This document shows positions 29,495 to 37,994 of a DNA stretch of 64,000 bases, piece by piece (position 1 is the stretch's first letter; each line of letters begins with the position of its first letter). A program made the position numbers and the translations under genes. The notes under the pieces were generated by a model. The model saw nothing but the letters and a program-made list of their open reading frames with translations, did not search any database and was not told the DNA's origin. The DNA is from Terasakiispira papahanaumokuakeensis (GTDB lineage Bacteria > Pseudomonadota > Gammaproteobacteria > Pseudomonadales > Halomonadaceae), in contig NZ_MDTQ01000001.1 in assembly GCF_001709345.1 (NCBI RefSeq), positions 2,204,584 through 2,268,583 on the forward strand. Reading direction: 5' to 3'.

Positions 29495-30346
29495 TTACTG
29501 ACGTGGACGAGCTAACTGAGGGTTCAATGCATCATCAAGCCCCTCCCCGACCAAATTAAGCGCAAGGACGGTGAGCAAAATGGCCACCCCAGGAATAACG
29601 CTCAACCACCAGGCTTGTCGCATCACGGTACGAGCCGCCCCGATCATATAGCCCCAGGACATGGTGTCAGGATCGCCCAACCCGAGAAAGGACAGTGAAG
29701 ATTCCAGTAAGATCGCGGTTGCGACCATCAAAGAAGCCAGCACGATGATGGGCGACAACGCATTGGGCAGGATTTGTTTAATGATGATATCCCGATGACG
29801 CTGGCCGACGAGCAAAGCGGCTTCGACATATTCCCGGCGTTTTAGAGATAAAAACTCACCACGCACTAAGCGCGCCACCGGTGGCCAACTGACGACCGCA
29901 ATCGCCAACACGATCGACGAGGTACTGGGCTCTAATATCGCCACCAAGACAATGGCCAAAGCAAAATTAGGGATCGTCTGGAAAAACTCAGTTAAACGCA
30001 TCAACACATCATCAACACGTCCACCAAAATACCCCGCTAAAGCCCCCAGAGGGACACCTATCGACAACGCCACTGCCGTTGAAACAAGGCCAATCAGCAA
30101 GGAAACCCAGGCACCATGAGCCAGTCCAGCGGCGACATCACGCCCCATGGTATCGGTTCCGAGAGGAAAGCCTGCAACTTCACCCGGTGCTAAGAACGGG
30201 CGTTGCACCATGCGCCAGGGTGATTCGGGATAGAGTAGTGGTGCACAAACCGCCAATAAGAGCACTAATGCTAAAATCAGCAAGCCCACCATCGCACCAC
30301 GATTCTGAGCAAAACGCGCCATAAAACTGGTCGTCATCGGATTCAT
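29495..30346 (-). CDS. ABC importer permease, DppC/OppC type
   Basis: A polytopic inner-membrane permease of 283 residues. It has the N-terminal span and the GTDTMGRDV motif characteristic of OppC/DppC, then the coupling-helix EAA loop (REYVEAALLVGQRHRDIIIKQILPN, seen in part as EAALLVGQ), and five or so further spans. It pairs with the DppB-type permease, whose gene overlaps it by 4 bp (ATGA), to form the channel of the ABC importer. Substrate cannot be told from the permease. Confidence 0.93.
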   Translation of the reverse strand: MNPMTTSFMARFAQNRGAMVGLLILALVLLLAVCAPLLYPESPWRMVQRPFLAPGEVAGFPLGTDTMGRDVAAGLAHGAWVSLLIGLVSTAVALSIGVPLGALAGYFGGRVDDVLMRLTEFFQTIPNFALAIVLVAILEPSTSSIVLAIAVVSWPPVARLVRGEFLSLKRREYVEAALLVGQRHRDIIIKQILPNALSPIIVLASLMVATAILLESSLSFLGLGDPDTMSWGYMIGAARTVMRQAWWLSVIPGVAILLTVLALNLVGEGLDDALNPQLARPRQ

Positions 30347-31320
30347 GCGGCCTCCTTGATCCGGGGATCGGCCAGCCGATAGACCAGATCAGTTAACAGG
30401 TTGAAGATAATCACCAAGAGGGCGCAAAAAAAGAAAATGCCTAATAGAAGGTTATAGTCACGTTGCATCAAAGATTCATACATCAAACGACCAATACCGG
30501 GCCAAGCAAAAACGGTTTCGGTCAACACCGCTCCACCCACCATTTGCCCCGCCTGTAACCCCGCAAGGGTGATAATCGGTAATAGCGCATTACGTAGAAT
30601 ATGACGACGCTGAATCACCCCAGGCGCTAATCCTTTAGCATGTGCAGTTTTAACAAAATCCTGCTGAGAGACACTCAACATGGAGGCTCGCGTCATCCGC
30701 GTATACACCGCCATGAAAAATAACCCCAACGTCGTGGCCGGCAAAATTAAGTGCTGAGCGACATCCCAGAGATAAGCCAACCCGGTATATTGAGCCCCCA
30801 CAGTGGTATAGCCATAAGCGGGTAACCAACCCAGAAAAACAGAAAAGACCAACACCGCCATCATGGCCACCCAATACAAGGGCGTGGCATAAAACAATAA
30901 AGATAATCCCATGATGATCGAGCCTGATGGCCGCTTAGCCCGCATTGCCGCCATCGTACCGGCCAAAATACCGAACAACAGCGATACCGCGAATGCCGAC
31001 CCTGTCAGTAACAAAGTGGCGGGCAATCGATCCATCACTAAGTCTAGAACCGGCATTTGCTGACGGTAGGAATAACCAAAATCCAGTGTCAGCACGCCGC
31101 CGAGGTAATGCATTAACTGAATAGGCAACGGCTTATCCAGACCAAAACGCTCTCGAAGATCCTCGAGAAACTGCTCATCCGTAGCCCCCGCTTCACCCGC
31201 CATCACCGTCGCCGGATCGCCAGGTGCCATATGAATCAAGAAAAAATTTAAAACCAGGATGGCCAGGAGCACGAGCACTGACTTCGCCAGACGAGCCCCA
31301 ATCAAAGAGAGATATCGCAT
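30343..31320 (-). CDS. ABC importer permease, DppB/OppB type
   Basis: An inner-membrane permease of about 325 residues with the N-terminal span plus FFLIHMAPGDPA motif typical of OppB/DppB, a periplasmic loop, then RMTRASMLSVSQQDFVKTAHAKG (EAA coupling region) and terminal spans. I chose the ATG at 31320 because a GGAG lies eight bases before it; the frame is open to a GTG at 31329. It follows the binding-protein gene by 92 bp and overlaps the next permease gene. Confidence 0.92.
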   Translation of the reverse strand: MRYLSLIGARLAKSVLVLLAILVLNFFLIHMAPGDPATVMAGEAGATDEQFLEDLRERFGLDKPLPIQLMHYLGGVLTLDFGYSYRQQMPVLDLVMDRLPATLLLTGSAFAVSLLFGILAGTMAAMRAKRPSGSIIMGLSLLFYATPLYWVAMMAVLVFSVFLGWLPAYGYTTVGAQYTGLAYLWDVAQHLILPATTLGLFFMAVYTRMTRASMLSVSQQDFVKTAHAKGLAPGVIQRRHILRNALLPIITLAGLQAGQMVGGAVLTETVFAWPGIGRLMYESLMQRDYNLLLGIFFFCALLVIIFNLLTDLVYRLADPRIKEAA

Positions 31321-31363
31321 TACTGTCACTCCACTAGGCGCGTATTCATTCGGTGCGCACTGG

Positions 31364-31391
31364 GTTCAGTGTGACTGAGTTCAGTGCGCAC
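31364..31391. repeat. 15-nt period imperfect repeat between binding-protein and permease genes
   Basis: GTTCAGTGTGACTGA at 31364-31378 is followed by GTTCAGTGCGCACAC at 31379-31393; the first eight bases are identical. It lies in the only sizeable gap inside the transporter operon. Confidence 0.75.
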
Positions 31392-31412
31392 ACTTATGGG
31401 CTTATACTCGCG

Positions 31413-32972
31413 CTATTGCTCGATCCAGGCATTTTTGAAACCATCACTCAAACCAATGCCGGTCGAAATCAAGTCATGTACATTGCAGCGATAAATCGTG
31501 GGAAACCCTAATTCCATTAACCAAGCAACAGGCACATCGTCATACAGCTTGTGTTGAATCTGGTGATACAATGCCTGACGCTTATCAGGGTCATTCATAC
31601 CGGCCGCTTCGGTGAACAATTGGTCCACCTCAGGGTTGCGATAACCTTCAACATTATTCCAGGGCGAACCTTTGGCAATATTGCTGGAGATGTAGGTCCG
31701 AGCGATGCCTAAAGCCGGGTCACCGTACTGGAACAGATAGGTAAAGGCGATATCGTAATTCCATTGACTGATACGTTGATTCCAACCTGCCACATCAGTC
31801 GCCTCTGTTTCTACGTTAATCCCAACAGCCTCTAAATTCTGGCGAATCGCCTCTCCCCAACGCGTCCAGGTTTCACCATAAGGCATCGGCAGCAAGCGCA
31901 CAGGCTCCCCGTCATATCCCATTTCATCCAATAGGGCTTTCGCTTTATCAGGATCGTAAGGGTAGCCTTTAATATTCTCATCATGAGCGGCTAATTTGGT
32001 TGAAAAGGGCCCTTGAGCGACATTGCCCAAACCATTCCACAACACATTTTTGGCAAAATCCCGATCCATGGCATACATCACCGCCTGACGAAAACGGGCA
32101 TCACGGGTCGGCCCTTCTCGATTATTCAGCCATAACATGGCAAATGGGTTGAAATACTCATTCCCCTTCTCAGTCATACAACTATTATCAAGACCCGATA
32201 AGCGGGGAATATCAAAATTCTCCACAGACCCGGCGGGCATGACATCAAGCGTGCCATTTTCATAAGCCGCCGCTCTAGAGGCCGCATCCGGGATCACATG
32301 CCAATAAATGCCATCCAGATATGGCTTGCCTGGCTCATAGTAATCTTCATTTTTTGCCAGTTGAATGACAGAACCTCGATCCCATTTAACAAACTTAAAA
32401 GGCCCCGTACCTATTGGCGTATTATTAGCCGGGTTAGAGCGGAAATCGGTCCCTTCATAAATATGCTTCGGCACCATAGGCATGGTGCCCACTTCAAAGG
32501 CTTGAATAAAAGGCGGGAAAGGGGCCTTCAGCTGAAACACCACTGTTTGCGGATCAGGGGCCTGTATCGATTTAACATGCTGAAGAATCATGCGGGTGCG
32601 AGGATTGGTTTGGCGCAGAAAAACATCTGCAGAAAATACAACATCATCAGCACTAAAAGGCTGGCCATCATGCCACTTAACCCCATCATGAAGATGAAAG
32701 GTATAGGTCATACCATCATCACTAATGTCCCAAGACTGAGCGAGCTGTGGCTGAGGTTTAAGGTCAGTCGAGTAACGTAATAGGCCTTCATAAATATTAC
32801 CGGCAACTCGCTGGGTCGGTGCATTTTGAATCAAACCTAACATTAACCCAGGAGGTTCGGGCTGAATGGCAACGTTAATCATGCCACCCGATTGGGGCGT
32901 CTTACCCCATGCGGTTATCGTCAGGCTCGCAGAGGCGACAAGGACCAGTAAGGACCTGGAAAGCTTCATCAT
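31413..32972 (-). CDS. Periplasmic solute-binding protein of a peptide/opine-type ABC importer
   Basis: A family-5 (DppA/OppA) binding protein of 519 residues. Residues 1-23 form a signal peptide (cleavage near AWG-K). Family marks include QPEPPGLM, the NIYEGLLRY segment, YTFHLHDGVKWHDGQPFSADDV and the NTPIGTGPFKF block. Such proteins deliver di-/oligopeptides, opines, nickel chelates or other amides to the membrane channel. AAGGGG lies upstream of the ATG pair at 32972/32969. It follows the class II aldolase gene by 246 bp and is the first transporter gene. The cluster's enzymes suggest a non-peptide amide or amino-acid conjugate, which is inference. Confidence 0.93.
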   Translation of the reverse strand: MMKLSRSLLVLVASASLTITAWGKTPQSGGMINVAIQPEPPGLMLGLIQNAPTQRVAGNIYEGLLRYSTDLKPQPQLAQSWDISDDGMTYTFHLHDGVKWHDGQPFSADDVVFSADVFLRQTNPRTRMILQHVKSIQAPDPQTVVFQLKAPFPPFIQAFEVGTMPMVPKHIYEGTDFRSNPANNTPIGTGPFKFVKWDRGSVIQLAKNEDYYEPGKPYLDGIYWHVIPDAASRAAAYENGTLDVMPAGSVENFDIPRLSGLDNSCMTEKGNEYFNPFAMLWLNNREGPTRDARFRQAVMYAMDRDFAKNVLWNGLGNVAQGPFSTKLAAHDENIKGYPYDPDKAKALLDEMGYDGEPVRLLPMPYGETWTRWGEAIRQNLEAVGINVETEATDVAGWNQRISQWNYDIAFTYLFQYGDPALGIARTYISSNIAKGSPWNNVEGYRNPEVDQLFTEAAGMNDPDKRQALYHQIQHKLYDDVPVAWLMELGFPTIYRCNVHDLISTGIGLSDGFKNAWIEQ

Positions 32973-33218
32973 GATTCCCCTTCTCTCTTAGCATTGTTGT
33001 TCAGGGTCTATTTGTCGTGCGTTCAAGTTCGACGTCTTTCAAGATGTGTCTTTTCGGTCATACATCACAGGCGATTAATCCGCCATTTGGGTTATTATCT
33101 TGTGCTGATAAAAGCAGTTCATTGGTTGCGAACAGCGCATTGATTGAGACAATCGCGCATGAAAAACTCAATCACCTGTGCCAACACATTTTCTGTTAGC
33201 CAAGCGGTCTCCTCCTCA

Positions 33219-34001
33219 TTACTGATCAAAATCCGGGGCCACTTTTTTGGCTTGGCGTAAAAAGGCAGCCCATTCTGGGTCGGACCCTCCGGCTTCATGC
33301 TGCGCTTCCCAGCCTTCATATTGACGAGCGGTAAACTCACATAAGGCCTCATCGGGTTTAATGATCGTGCCCCCCGAAGCCATAATCGCCAACTGGGCCT
33401 GACAAGCACGCTCTAAGTTAAACATGCGTCTAAAGGCCTCTCCCACACTACGCCCACAAACCAATAACCCATGATTACGTAGGATCATGACCGGCTTATC
33501 GCCAAGATCAGCAATCAAGCGTTGGCGTTCATCCAAACTCAGGGCAATGCCTTCATAATCGTGATAGGCCACCCGGCCATGAAACTCCATCGCCCATTGA
33601 TTCAGTGATAAGAGCCCTTCTTCCAAGCACGAGACAGCCACACCCGCCACCGTATGAGTGTGTAACACACAAACCACATCGGGCCGTGCACTGTGTACGG
33701 CGCTATGAATCGTAAACCCAGCCTGATTAATCCCATGCCCCACAGGATCCGCTAGGACAGTGCCTTCATGAGACACCGTCACCAAATTAGAGGCCGTCAC
33801 TTCATCAAAGCGATAACCATATGGGTTAAGCAAAAAATGCTCATCATCACCCGGCAAGCGCGCAGAGATATGCGTAAAAATGCTGTCGTCCATACCCATA
33901 TGAGCGATCAAGCGATAAGCCGCCGCCAGGTCTTTCCTGATCGTCTCAGCAATCTCATGCCGAGCATCGTCGGCTTTTGATGATGGCGTCATACTGCTCA
34001 T
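33219..34001 (-). CDS. Class II aldolase/adducin-family protein
   Basis: A 260-residue cytosolic protein of the zinc-dependent class II aldolase/adducin fold. Visible marks are the FTHISARLPGDDEHFLLNP start of the fold, the metal-binding VLHTHT (about residues 112-117), and the NHGLLVCGRSVGEAF block with the third His. Relatives include fuculose-phosphate aldolase, but also decarboxylases and proteins of unknown function that act in amino-acid and aromatic catabolism; the sugar-phosphate residues cannot be judged, so no reaction is assigned. GGGGG lies before the ATG. It is divergent from the GntR regulator and is the first gene of the leftward set. Confidence 0.85.
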   Translation of the reverse strand: MSSMTPSSKADDARHEIAETIRKDLAAAYRLIAHMGMDDSIFTHISARLPGDDEHFLLNPYGYRFDEVTASNLVTVSHEGTVLADPVGHGINQAGFTIHSAVHSARPDVVCVLHTHTVAGVAVSCLEEGLLSLNQWAMEFHGRVAYHDYEGIALSLDERQRLIADLGDKPVMILRNHGLLVCGRSVGEAFRRMFNLERACQAQLAIMASGGTIIKPDEALCEFTARQYEGWEAQHEAGGSDPEWAAFLRQAKKVAPDFDQ

Positions 34002-34051
34002 GGTGGCCCCCTATTATTGTATTGTGAGTGTTTCAGCAATCGGCCTCATTA

Positions 34052-34081
34052 CACCTCAATGCACCTCAATGCACCTCAATG
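34052..34081. repeat. CACCTCAATG decamer, three perfect tandem copies
   Basis: Three exact 10-bp copies lie at 34052-34081 and a related CCAATGCAC follows at 34091. They sit about 50 bp upstream of the aldolase-like gene on the minus strand. One turn of helix per unit would place them on one face of the DNA, as in clustered operator sites, though simple duplication explains them too. Confidence 0.92.
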
Positions 34082-34136
34082 CATACCGTCCCAATGCACT
34101 TTATGTATACACTCAATATCTAGGAAAACAAAAAAC

Positions 34137-34151
34137 TGTCGACAGTCGACA
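34137..34151. promoter_or_regulatory. Candidate GntR operator, perfect TGTCGAC-A-GTCGACA palindrome
   Basis: TGTCGACAGTCGACA is a perfect inverted repeat with a one-base centre. FCD-subfamily GntR proteins commonly bind short palindromes with TNGTNNNACNA character, which this and the TGTATACA at 34104-34111 resemble. About 95 bp upstream of the regulator start, inside AT-rich DNA. Confidence 0.5.
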
Positions 34152-34247
34152 TATATAAAAAAAACGCTATTCTAATAAAAAATCAAGGATGAATTTTAAA
34201 GCGCTTACCCATGCACAAAGATGCATCATTTTCAGGACATTTGCACC

Positions 34248-34958
34248 ATGAAAGGATCCACAAAAGAATTAGCGCCAATTCAACAACTTGACCTTGTTAG
34301 CGAGATTGCCAGCCTCGTGACTAAAGCACTATTAAAGGGCGAATATTTGCCTGACGAACATTTAGCAGAAGCTCAACTGGCAAGAAGCTTGAATGTCAGC
34401 AGAGCGCCTGTTAGAGAAGCATTACGTTTGCTTGAAAGTCGGGGACTCGTGATTTCAAAACCGAGAAGAGGTTTTTTTGTCAGACAAATTACAGCGAAGG
34501 ATCTAGATGATATTTACGGCCTTCGTATCGGTATTGAACGTCATGTCATTCGCGAATTAGCAACCCGATTCACACCTGAAATGATGAAATCACTTCATCA
34601 TCAAATCGATAAAATGCGTGAAGTTGCACTTATAGAGTCACCAGAACTACAAGTTGAAGAAGACCTTAATTTTCACCGAATGCTTTGTGTTTTTTGTGAT
34701 AACAAACGGCTCCTTAGAGTATTTGATGAACTCACACATGAACTAAGATTTAGTCTTTTTATGATGGGTGACCTTTATGCTGAGCCGATTCAATTAGCAG
34801 AAACGCACCTGCCCATCATTGAGGCATTAATGTCAGCCGACCCTGACCGCTGCCAAGAAGCCATTGAATATCACATCGGTGTTGCCAGAGCTCATGTCGT
34901 GCACCTGTTTTCACCACAAGACGATCACACGATCTCTGACACACACCCCTCAAAGTAA
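34248..34958 (+). CDS. GntR-family transcriptional regulator, FCD (FadR/VanR) subfamily
   Basis: A DNA-binding regulator of about 236 residues. The N-terminal winged helix reads EHLAEAQLARSLNVSRAPVREALRLLESRGLV, the signature of GntR proteins (shown in part as NVSRAPVREALRLLE), and the C-terminal all-helical FCD ligand domain contains the metal/ligand residues in YGLRIGIERHVIRELA, DLNFHRMLC and HLPIIEAL..HI. FCD proteins usually sense small organic acids. I use the ATG at 34248 (AGGA upstream); the frame opens at 34221. Its codon usage is more AT-rich than neighbouring genes, which may hint at separate ancestry. It is divergent from the aldolase/transporter genes and upstream of the enzymes. 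Confidence 0.92.
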   Translation: MKGSTKELAPIQQLDLVSEIASLVTKALLKGEYLPDEHLAEAQLARSLNVSRAPVREALRLLESRGLVISKPRRGFFVRQITAKDLDDIYGLRIGIERHVIRELATRFTPEMMKSLHHQIDKMREVALIESPELQVEEDLNFHRMLCVFCDNKRLLRVFDELTHELRFSLFMMGDLYAEPIQLAETHLPIIEALMSADPDRCQEAIEYHIGVARAHVVHLFSPQDDHTISDTHPSK

Positions 34959-35078
34959 AACGCTTTCGAGTCAACCAGTCAGACTTTTTCCCACCAGACT
35001 CTTGATACTACCGACGAACCGTCGCAGTGTGTGGGGTAGATAAAATTCATGACGCTCAAAGAGACGAGGAGAAATGCA

Positions 35079-36542
35079 ATGTCCAAGACACAGCTGCAAG
35101 ATACCCAACTCTTTCGTGAACAATGCTATTTGGCTGGTGCTTGGGCCTCAGCTGACAGCGGTGAAACCCTCGAAGTCACCAACCCGGCCAATGGTGATGT
35201 ATTGGGTCACGTACCCGTAATGGGTAAAGCCGAAACCACCCGCGCCATTGAGTCAGCCCATGAAGCCTTTCAACTCTGGCGACAAACAACGGCAAGTGAG
35301 CGCAGCGATATCTTGCGACGATGGTATGAATTAATGATGGCGCATCAGGACGACCTCGGCCGACTGATGACCTTGGAGCAAGGGAAACCACTGCCTGAAG
35401 CGAAAGGCGAGATTGCCTATGCGGCTTCTTTTTTGAAATGGTTTGCTGAAGAAGCCCCTCGCGCCTATGGCGATACGATCCCAGGCAGCAAAGCCGATCA
35501 ACACATTCTAGTCATTAAGCAACCTGTAGGCGTCTCCGCCGCCATTACCCCCTGGAATTTCCCCGCCGCGATGATCACGCGCAAAGCCGGTGCCGCCTTA
35601 GCTGCGGGTTGCCCCATGGTCGTCAAACCGGCTTCTGAAACCCCTTTCTCAGCCTTAGCTCTGGCTGAGCTGGCTGAACGGGCAGGCGTTCCTCAAGGGG
35701 TATTAAGCGTTTTAACCGGTAAATCATCTGAGATTGGTGAAGCCATGACTCACCATCCCAAGGTACGCAAGATCAGCTTTACAGGCTCAACCGAAGTGGG
35801 CCGTATTCTGATGCGACAAAGTGCTGAAAATATCCAGAAAATCTCACTGGAGCTGGGCGGAAACGCGCCTTTCATTGTGTTTGATGATGCCGATCTGGAT
35901 AAAGCCGTTGAAGGAGCAATCGCCGCCAAGTTCCGTAATACCGGGCAAACCTGTGTATGCGTCAACCGCTTTATTGTGCAAGAAGGTGTTTACGAAACGT
36001 TTATGACTAAACTAAAACACGCGATGGAAGCGCAGTTGGTCACAGGCGACGGTTTCGAGTCAGGCGTCAATCAAGCGGCACTGATTAATACGGCCGCTGT
36101 CGACAAGGTTCGTGAACACTTAGAGGATGCCTTAAGTAAAGGCGCTAAACTGTTAACGGGGGGCGAGCCTCACCCCTTGGGTGGACACTATGTGACACCG
36201 ACACTCTTGGCTGAGATCACCTCAGACATGCGGATCGCTAAAGAGGAAACCTTTGGCCCCTTGACCGGCGCAATCCGTTTCCGGACAGAGGAAGAAGCCA
36301 TTGAAATTGCCAACGATACACCTTTTGGTCTGGCCGCTTATTTTTACAGCCAGAACATCCATCGTGTTTGGCGAGTGGCCGAAGGGCTAGAAAGCGGAAT
36401 GATCGGGATCAACGAAGGGCTGATCTCCAATGTCGCCGCCCCTTTTGGTGGCGTTAAAGCATCTGGGCTTGGCCGCGAAGGCTCGAAATACGGTATGGAC
36501 GAATATATGGAAACCAAATATCTCTGTATGGGAGGCGCCTAA
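35079..36542 (+). CDS. Succinate-semialdehyde dehydrogenase-type NAD(P) aldehyde dehydrogenase
   Basis: A 487-residue aldehyde dehydrogenase closest in pattern to GabD. Marks: PVGVSAAITPWNFPAAMITRK (cofactor/Lys region, in part WNFPAAMITRK), SFTGSTEVGR, ELGGNAPFIVF with the general-base Glu, and FRNTGQTCVCVNRF with the catalytic Cys. GabD oxidises succinate semialdehyde to succinate in GABA breakdown; homologues also act on other semialdehydes. GAGGAG lies seven bases before the ATG at 35079. It is the first enzyme gene after the regulator and shares a TAATG junction with the next gene, so they are cotranscribed. Confidence 0.9.
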   Translation: MSKTQLQDTQLFREQCYLAGAWASADSGETLEVTNPANGDVLGHVPVMGKAETTRAIESAHEAFQLWRQTTASERSDILRRWYELMMAHQDDLGRLMTLEQGKPLPEAKGEIAYAASFLKWFAEEAPRAYGDTIPGSKADQHILVIKQPVGVSAAITPWNFPAAMITRKAGAALAAGCPMVVKPASETPFSALALAELAERAGVPQGVLSVLTGKSSEIGEAMTHHPKVRKISFTGSTEVGRILMRQSAENIQKISLELGGNAPFIVFDDADLDKAVEGAIAAKFRNTGQTCVCVNRFIVQEGVYETFMTKLKHAMEAQLVTGDGFESGVNQAALINTAAVDKVREHLEDALSKGAKLLTGGEPHPLGGHYVTPTLLAEITSDMRIAKEETFGPLTGAIRFRTEEEAIEIANDTPFGLAAYFYSQNIHRVWRVAEGLESGMIGINEGLISNVAAPFGGVKASGLGREGSKYGMDEYMETKYLCMGGA

Positions 36543-37738
36543 TGGCCAATCAAGGTATTCGCCGCAGCTGGCGGATCGCAGTACTACCCGGTGATGGCAT
36601 CGGCTCCGAAGTTGTCGGGGCCACACTGCCGCTACTTCGTCATGCCAGCCAAATGGCAGGGCTGGATCTAAACTGGGACATGCTGCCTTGGCCCAGTACC
36701 GCTTGGCATGAAGACAATGGCCAAATGATGCCCGATGATGCACTGGCGCAGCTCAGTCAATATGATGCCATGCTTATGGGGGCCCTGGGTGACCCAGGCC
36801 CAACATCCAACCCTAACCGCTACCTGCTCTCTGATGGTGTTTCTTTATCGCCACTACTGACACTACGCAAAGGGTTTGATCTATGGGCTTGTGAGCGTCC
36901 GGCTCAATTATTAGAAGGCGCTCATCAGTACCTTGCTGATGACCGGGCGCGCGACGTCGACATGCTGGTCATTCGGGAAAACAGTGAAGGTGAGTATGTC
37001 AATCAAGGCGGCCGCCTTCACCGAGGCACGCCGCGGGAAACCGCCACCCAGCTCGAAGTGTTTACACGCGCAGCGACAGAGCGCTTGCTCAGGCATGCCT
37101 TCGAAAGTGCTCAACGTCGAGCCGCGGAACGCAAAGAGAAAGGACAGACTCGACACTTTAAACGACTGGATGGATCTCATGCCACGTCTCAGGTCTGCTT
37201 AATCACCAAACGCAATGCATTGCCGGAATGGGGTGAGCTCTATACCGAAGTATTCGAACAATTGAGCCAGCGCTACCCCGATGTCGCGATCCATCACGAA
37301 CTCATCGATGCGGCCTGCATGAAGTTTGTACAGGCCCCCTGGCAGTTTGATGTAGTGGCGGCCAGCAACCTGCAAGGGGATATCCTGACCGACCTAGCGG
37401 CCATTTTATCAGGCGGAATGGGCGTAGCCCCTTCCTGTAATCTGAAGCCGGATGATCGCAGCGTGCCACCGCTTTTCGAGCCCACTCACGGTAGCGCCCC
37501 AGATATTGCCGGTCAGCATTTAGCCGATCCCACAGCGATGATCTTAACCGCGGCGATGATGTTGGATTGGATGGGCGTAGAAGACCCGGCGGCAAGTGAT
37601 GCTGCCGAACATCTACGTCGTGCGACAGAAGCCAGTCTCAAAGCGCGTAATGAAGGCAGCACTTTGACAGGCACCGATAATATCAGTCAGCACATTGAAC
37701 ATTTTCTAGCGCAGCGTCAGGAAGCCCTCACGCCCTGA
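36542..37738 (+). CDS. Tartrate/isopropylmalate-type decarboxylating dehydrogenase
   Basis: A 398-residue enzyme of the isocitrate/isopropylmalate dehydrogenase superfamily. The start IAVLPGDGIGSEVV, the VIRENSEGEYVNQGGR active-site loop, the NLQGDILTDLAAILSGGMGVAPS metal/substrate segment (in part QGDILTDL) and FEPTHGSAPDIAG are clear. The NAD-site and substrate loops look closer to tartrate/D-malate dehydrogenases than to LeuB. These enzymes oxidatively decarboxylate beta-hydroxy acids. A stretch rich in Arg/Glu/Lys around residues 190-210 is longer than in the usual enzymes. It overlaps the preceding stop by one base (TAATG). True substrate unknown. Confidence 0.82.
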   Translation: MANQGIRRSWRIAVLPGDGIGSEVVGATLPLLRHASQMAGLDLNWDMLPWPSTAWHEDNGQMMPDDALAQLSQYDAMLMGALGDPGPTSNPNRYLLSDGVSLSPLLTLRKGFDLWACERPAQLLEGAHQYLADDRARDVDMLVIRENSEGEYVNQGGRLHRGTPRETATQLEVFTRAATERLLRHAFESAQRRAAERKEKGQTRHFKRLDGSHATSQVCLITKRNALPEWGELYTEVFEQLSQRYPDVAIHHELIDAACMKFVQAPWQFDVVAASNLQGDILTDLAAILSGGMGVAPSCNLKPDDRSVPPLFEPTHGSAPDIAGQHLADPTAMILTAAMMLDWMGVEDPAASDAAEHLRRATEASLKARNEGSTLTGTDNISQHIEHFLAQRQEALTP

Positions 37739-37759
37739 GAACCCGATTAGAAAGGGAAA

Positions 37760-37771
37760 ATCGCTAGCGAT
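37760..37771. promoter_or_regulatory. 12-bp palindrome after decarboxylating dehydrogenase gene
   Basis: ATCGCTAGCGAT is a perfect 12-bp palindrome 22 bp after the stop of the dehydrogenase gene. It could be a protein-binding site for a second promoter driving the aminotransferase, but nothing else supports this. Confidence 0.35.
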
Positions 37772-37913
37772 CACGATAGCTCAGTGGTCTGATGACAATA
37801 TCTATAACGCCATGTCATCACGAGTACGATGAATGCCCCAGGTCAATCACGACCACGGGATAGACAAGCCGTCATTCACATGAACCTAGGCGCAAATCGC
37901 CTGAGTGTCACCT

Positions 37914-37941
37914 CTAGCCCTTGTGATCTCACGAGGGCTAG
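37914..37941 (+). other. Stable hairpin upstream of class III aminotransferase
   Basis: CTAGCCCT (37914-37921) pairs with AGGGCTAG (37934-37941), and the enclosed bases pair four further positions, giving about a 12-bp stem with a small loop. No T-run follows, so it is not a standard terminator; it may act as an attenuator or RNA-processing barrier inside the gene set. Confidence 0.6.
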
Positions 37942-37994
37942 CAACAAAAGGCAGTATCACCCAGCTCACTTCATGTTATGCAAGGGAGATTCAT

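Larger units (their letters stand above)
34002..34247. promoter_or_regulatory. Divergent control region between aldolase-like gene and GntR regulator
   Basis: AT-rich 246-bp spacer with three notable elements: three copies of CACCTCAATG (34052-34081), an 8-bp palindrome TGTATACA (34104-34111) and a perfect 7-1-7 palindrome (34137-34151). The position and symmetry suggest that the adjacent FCD-type GntR protein controls both gene sets from here. Confidence 0.6.
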
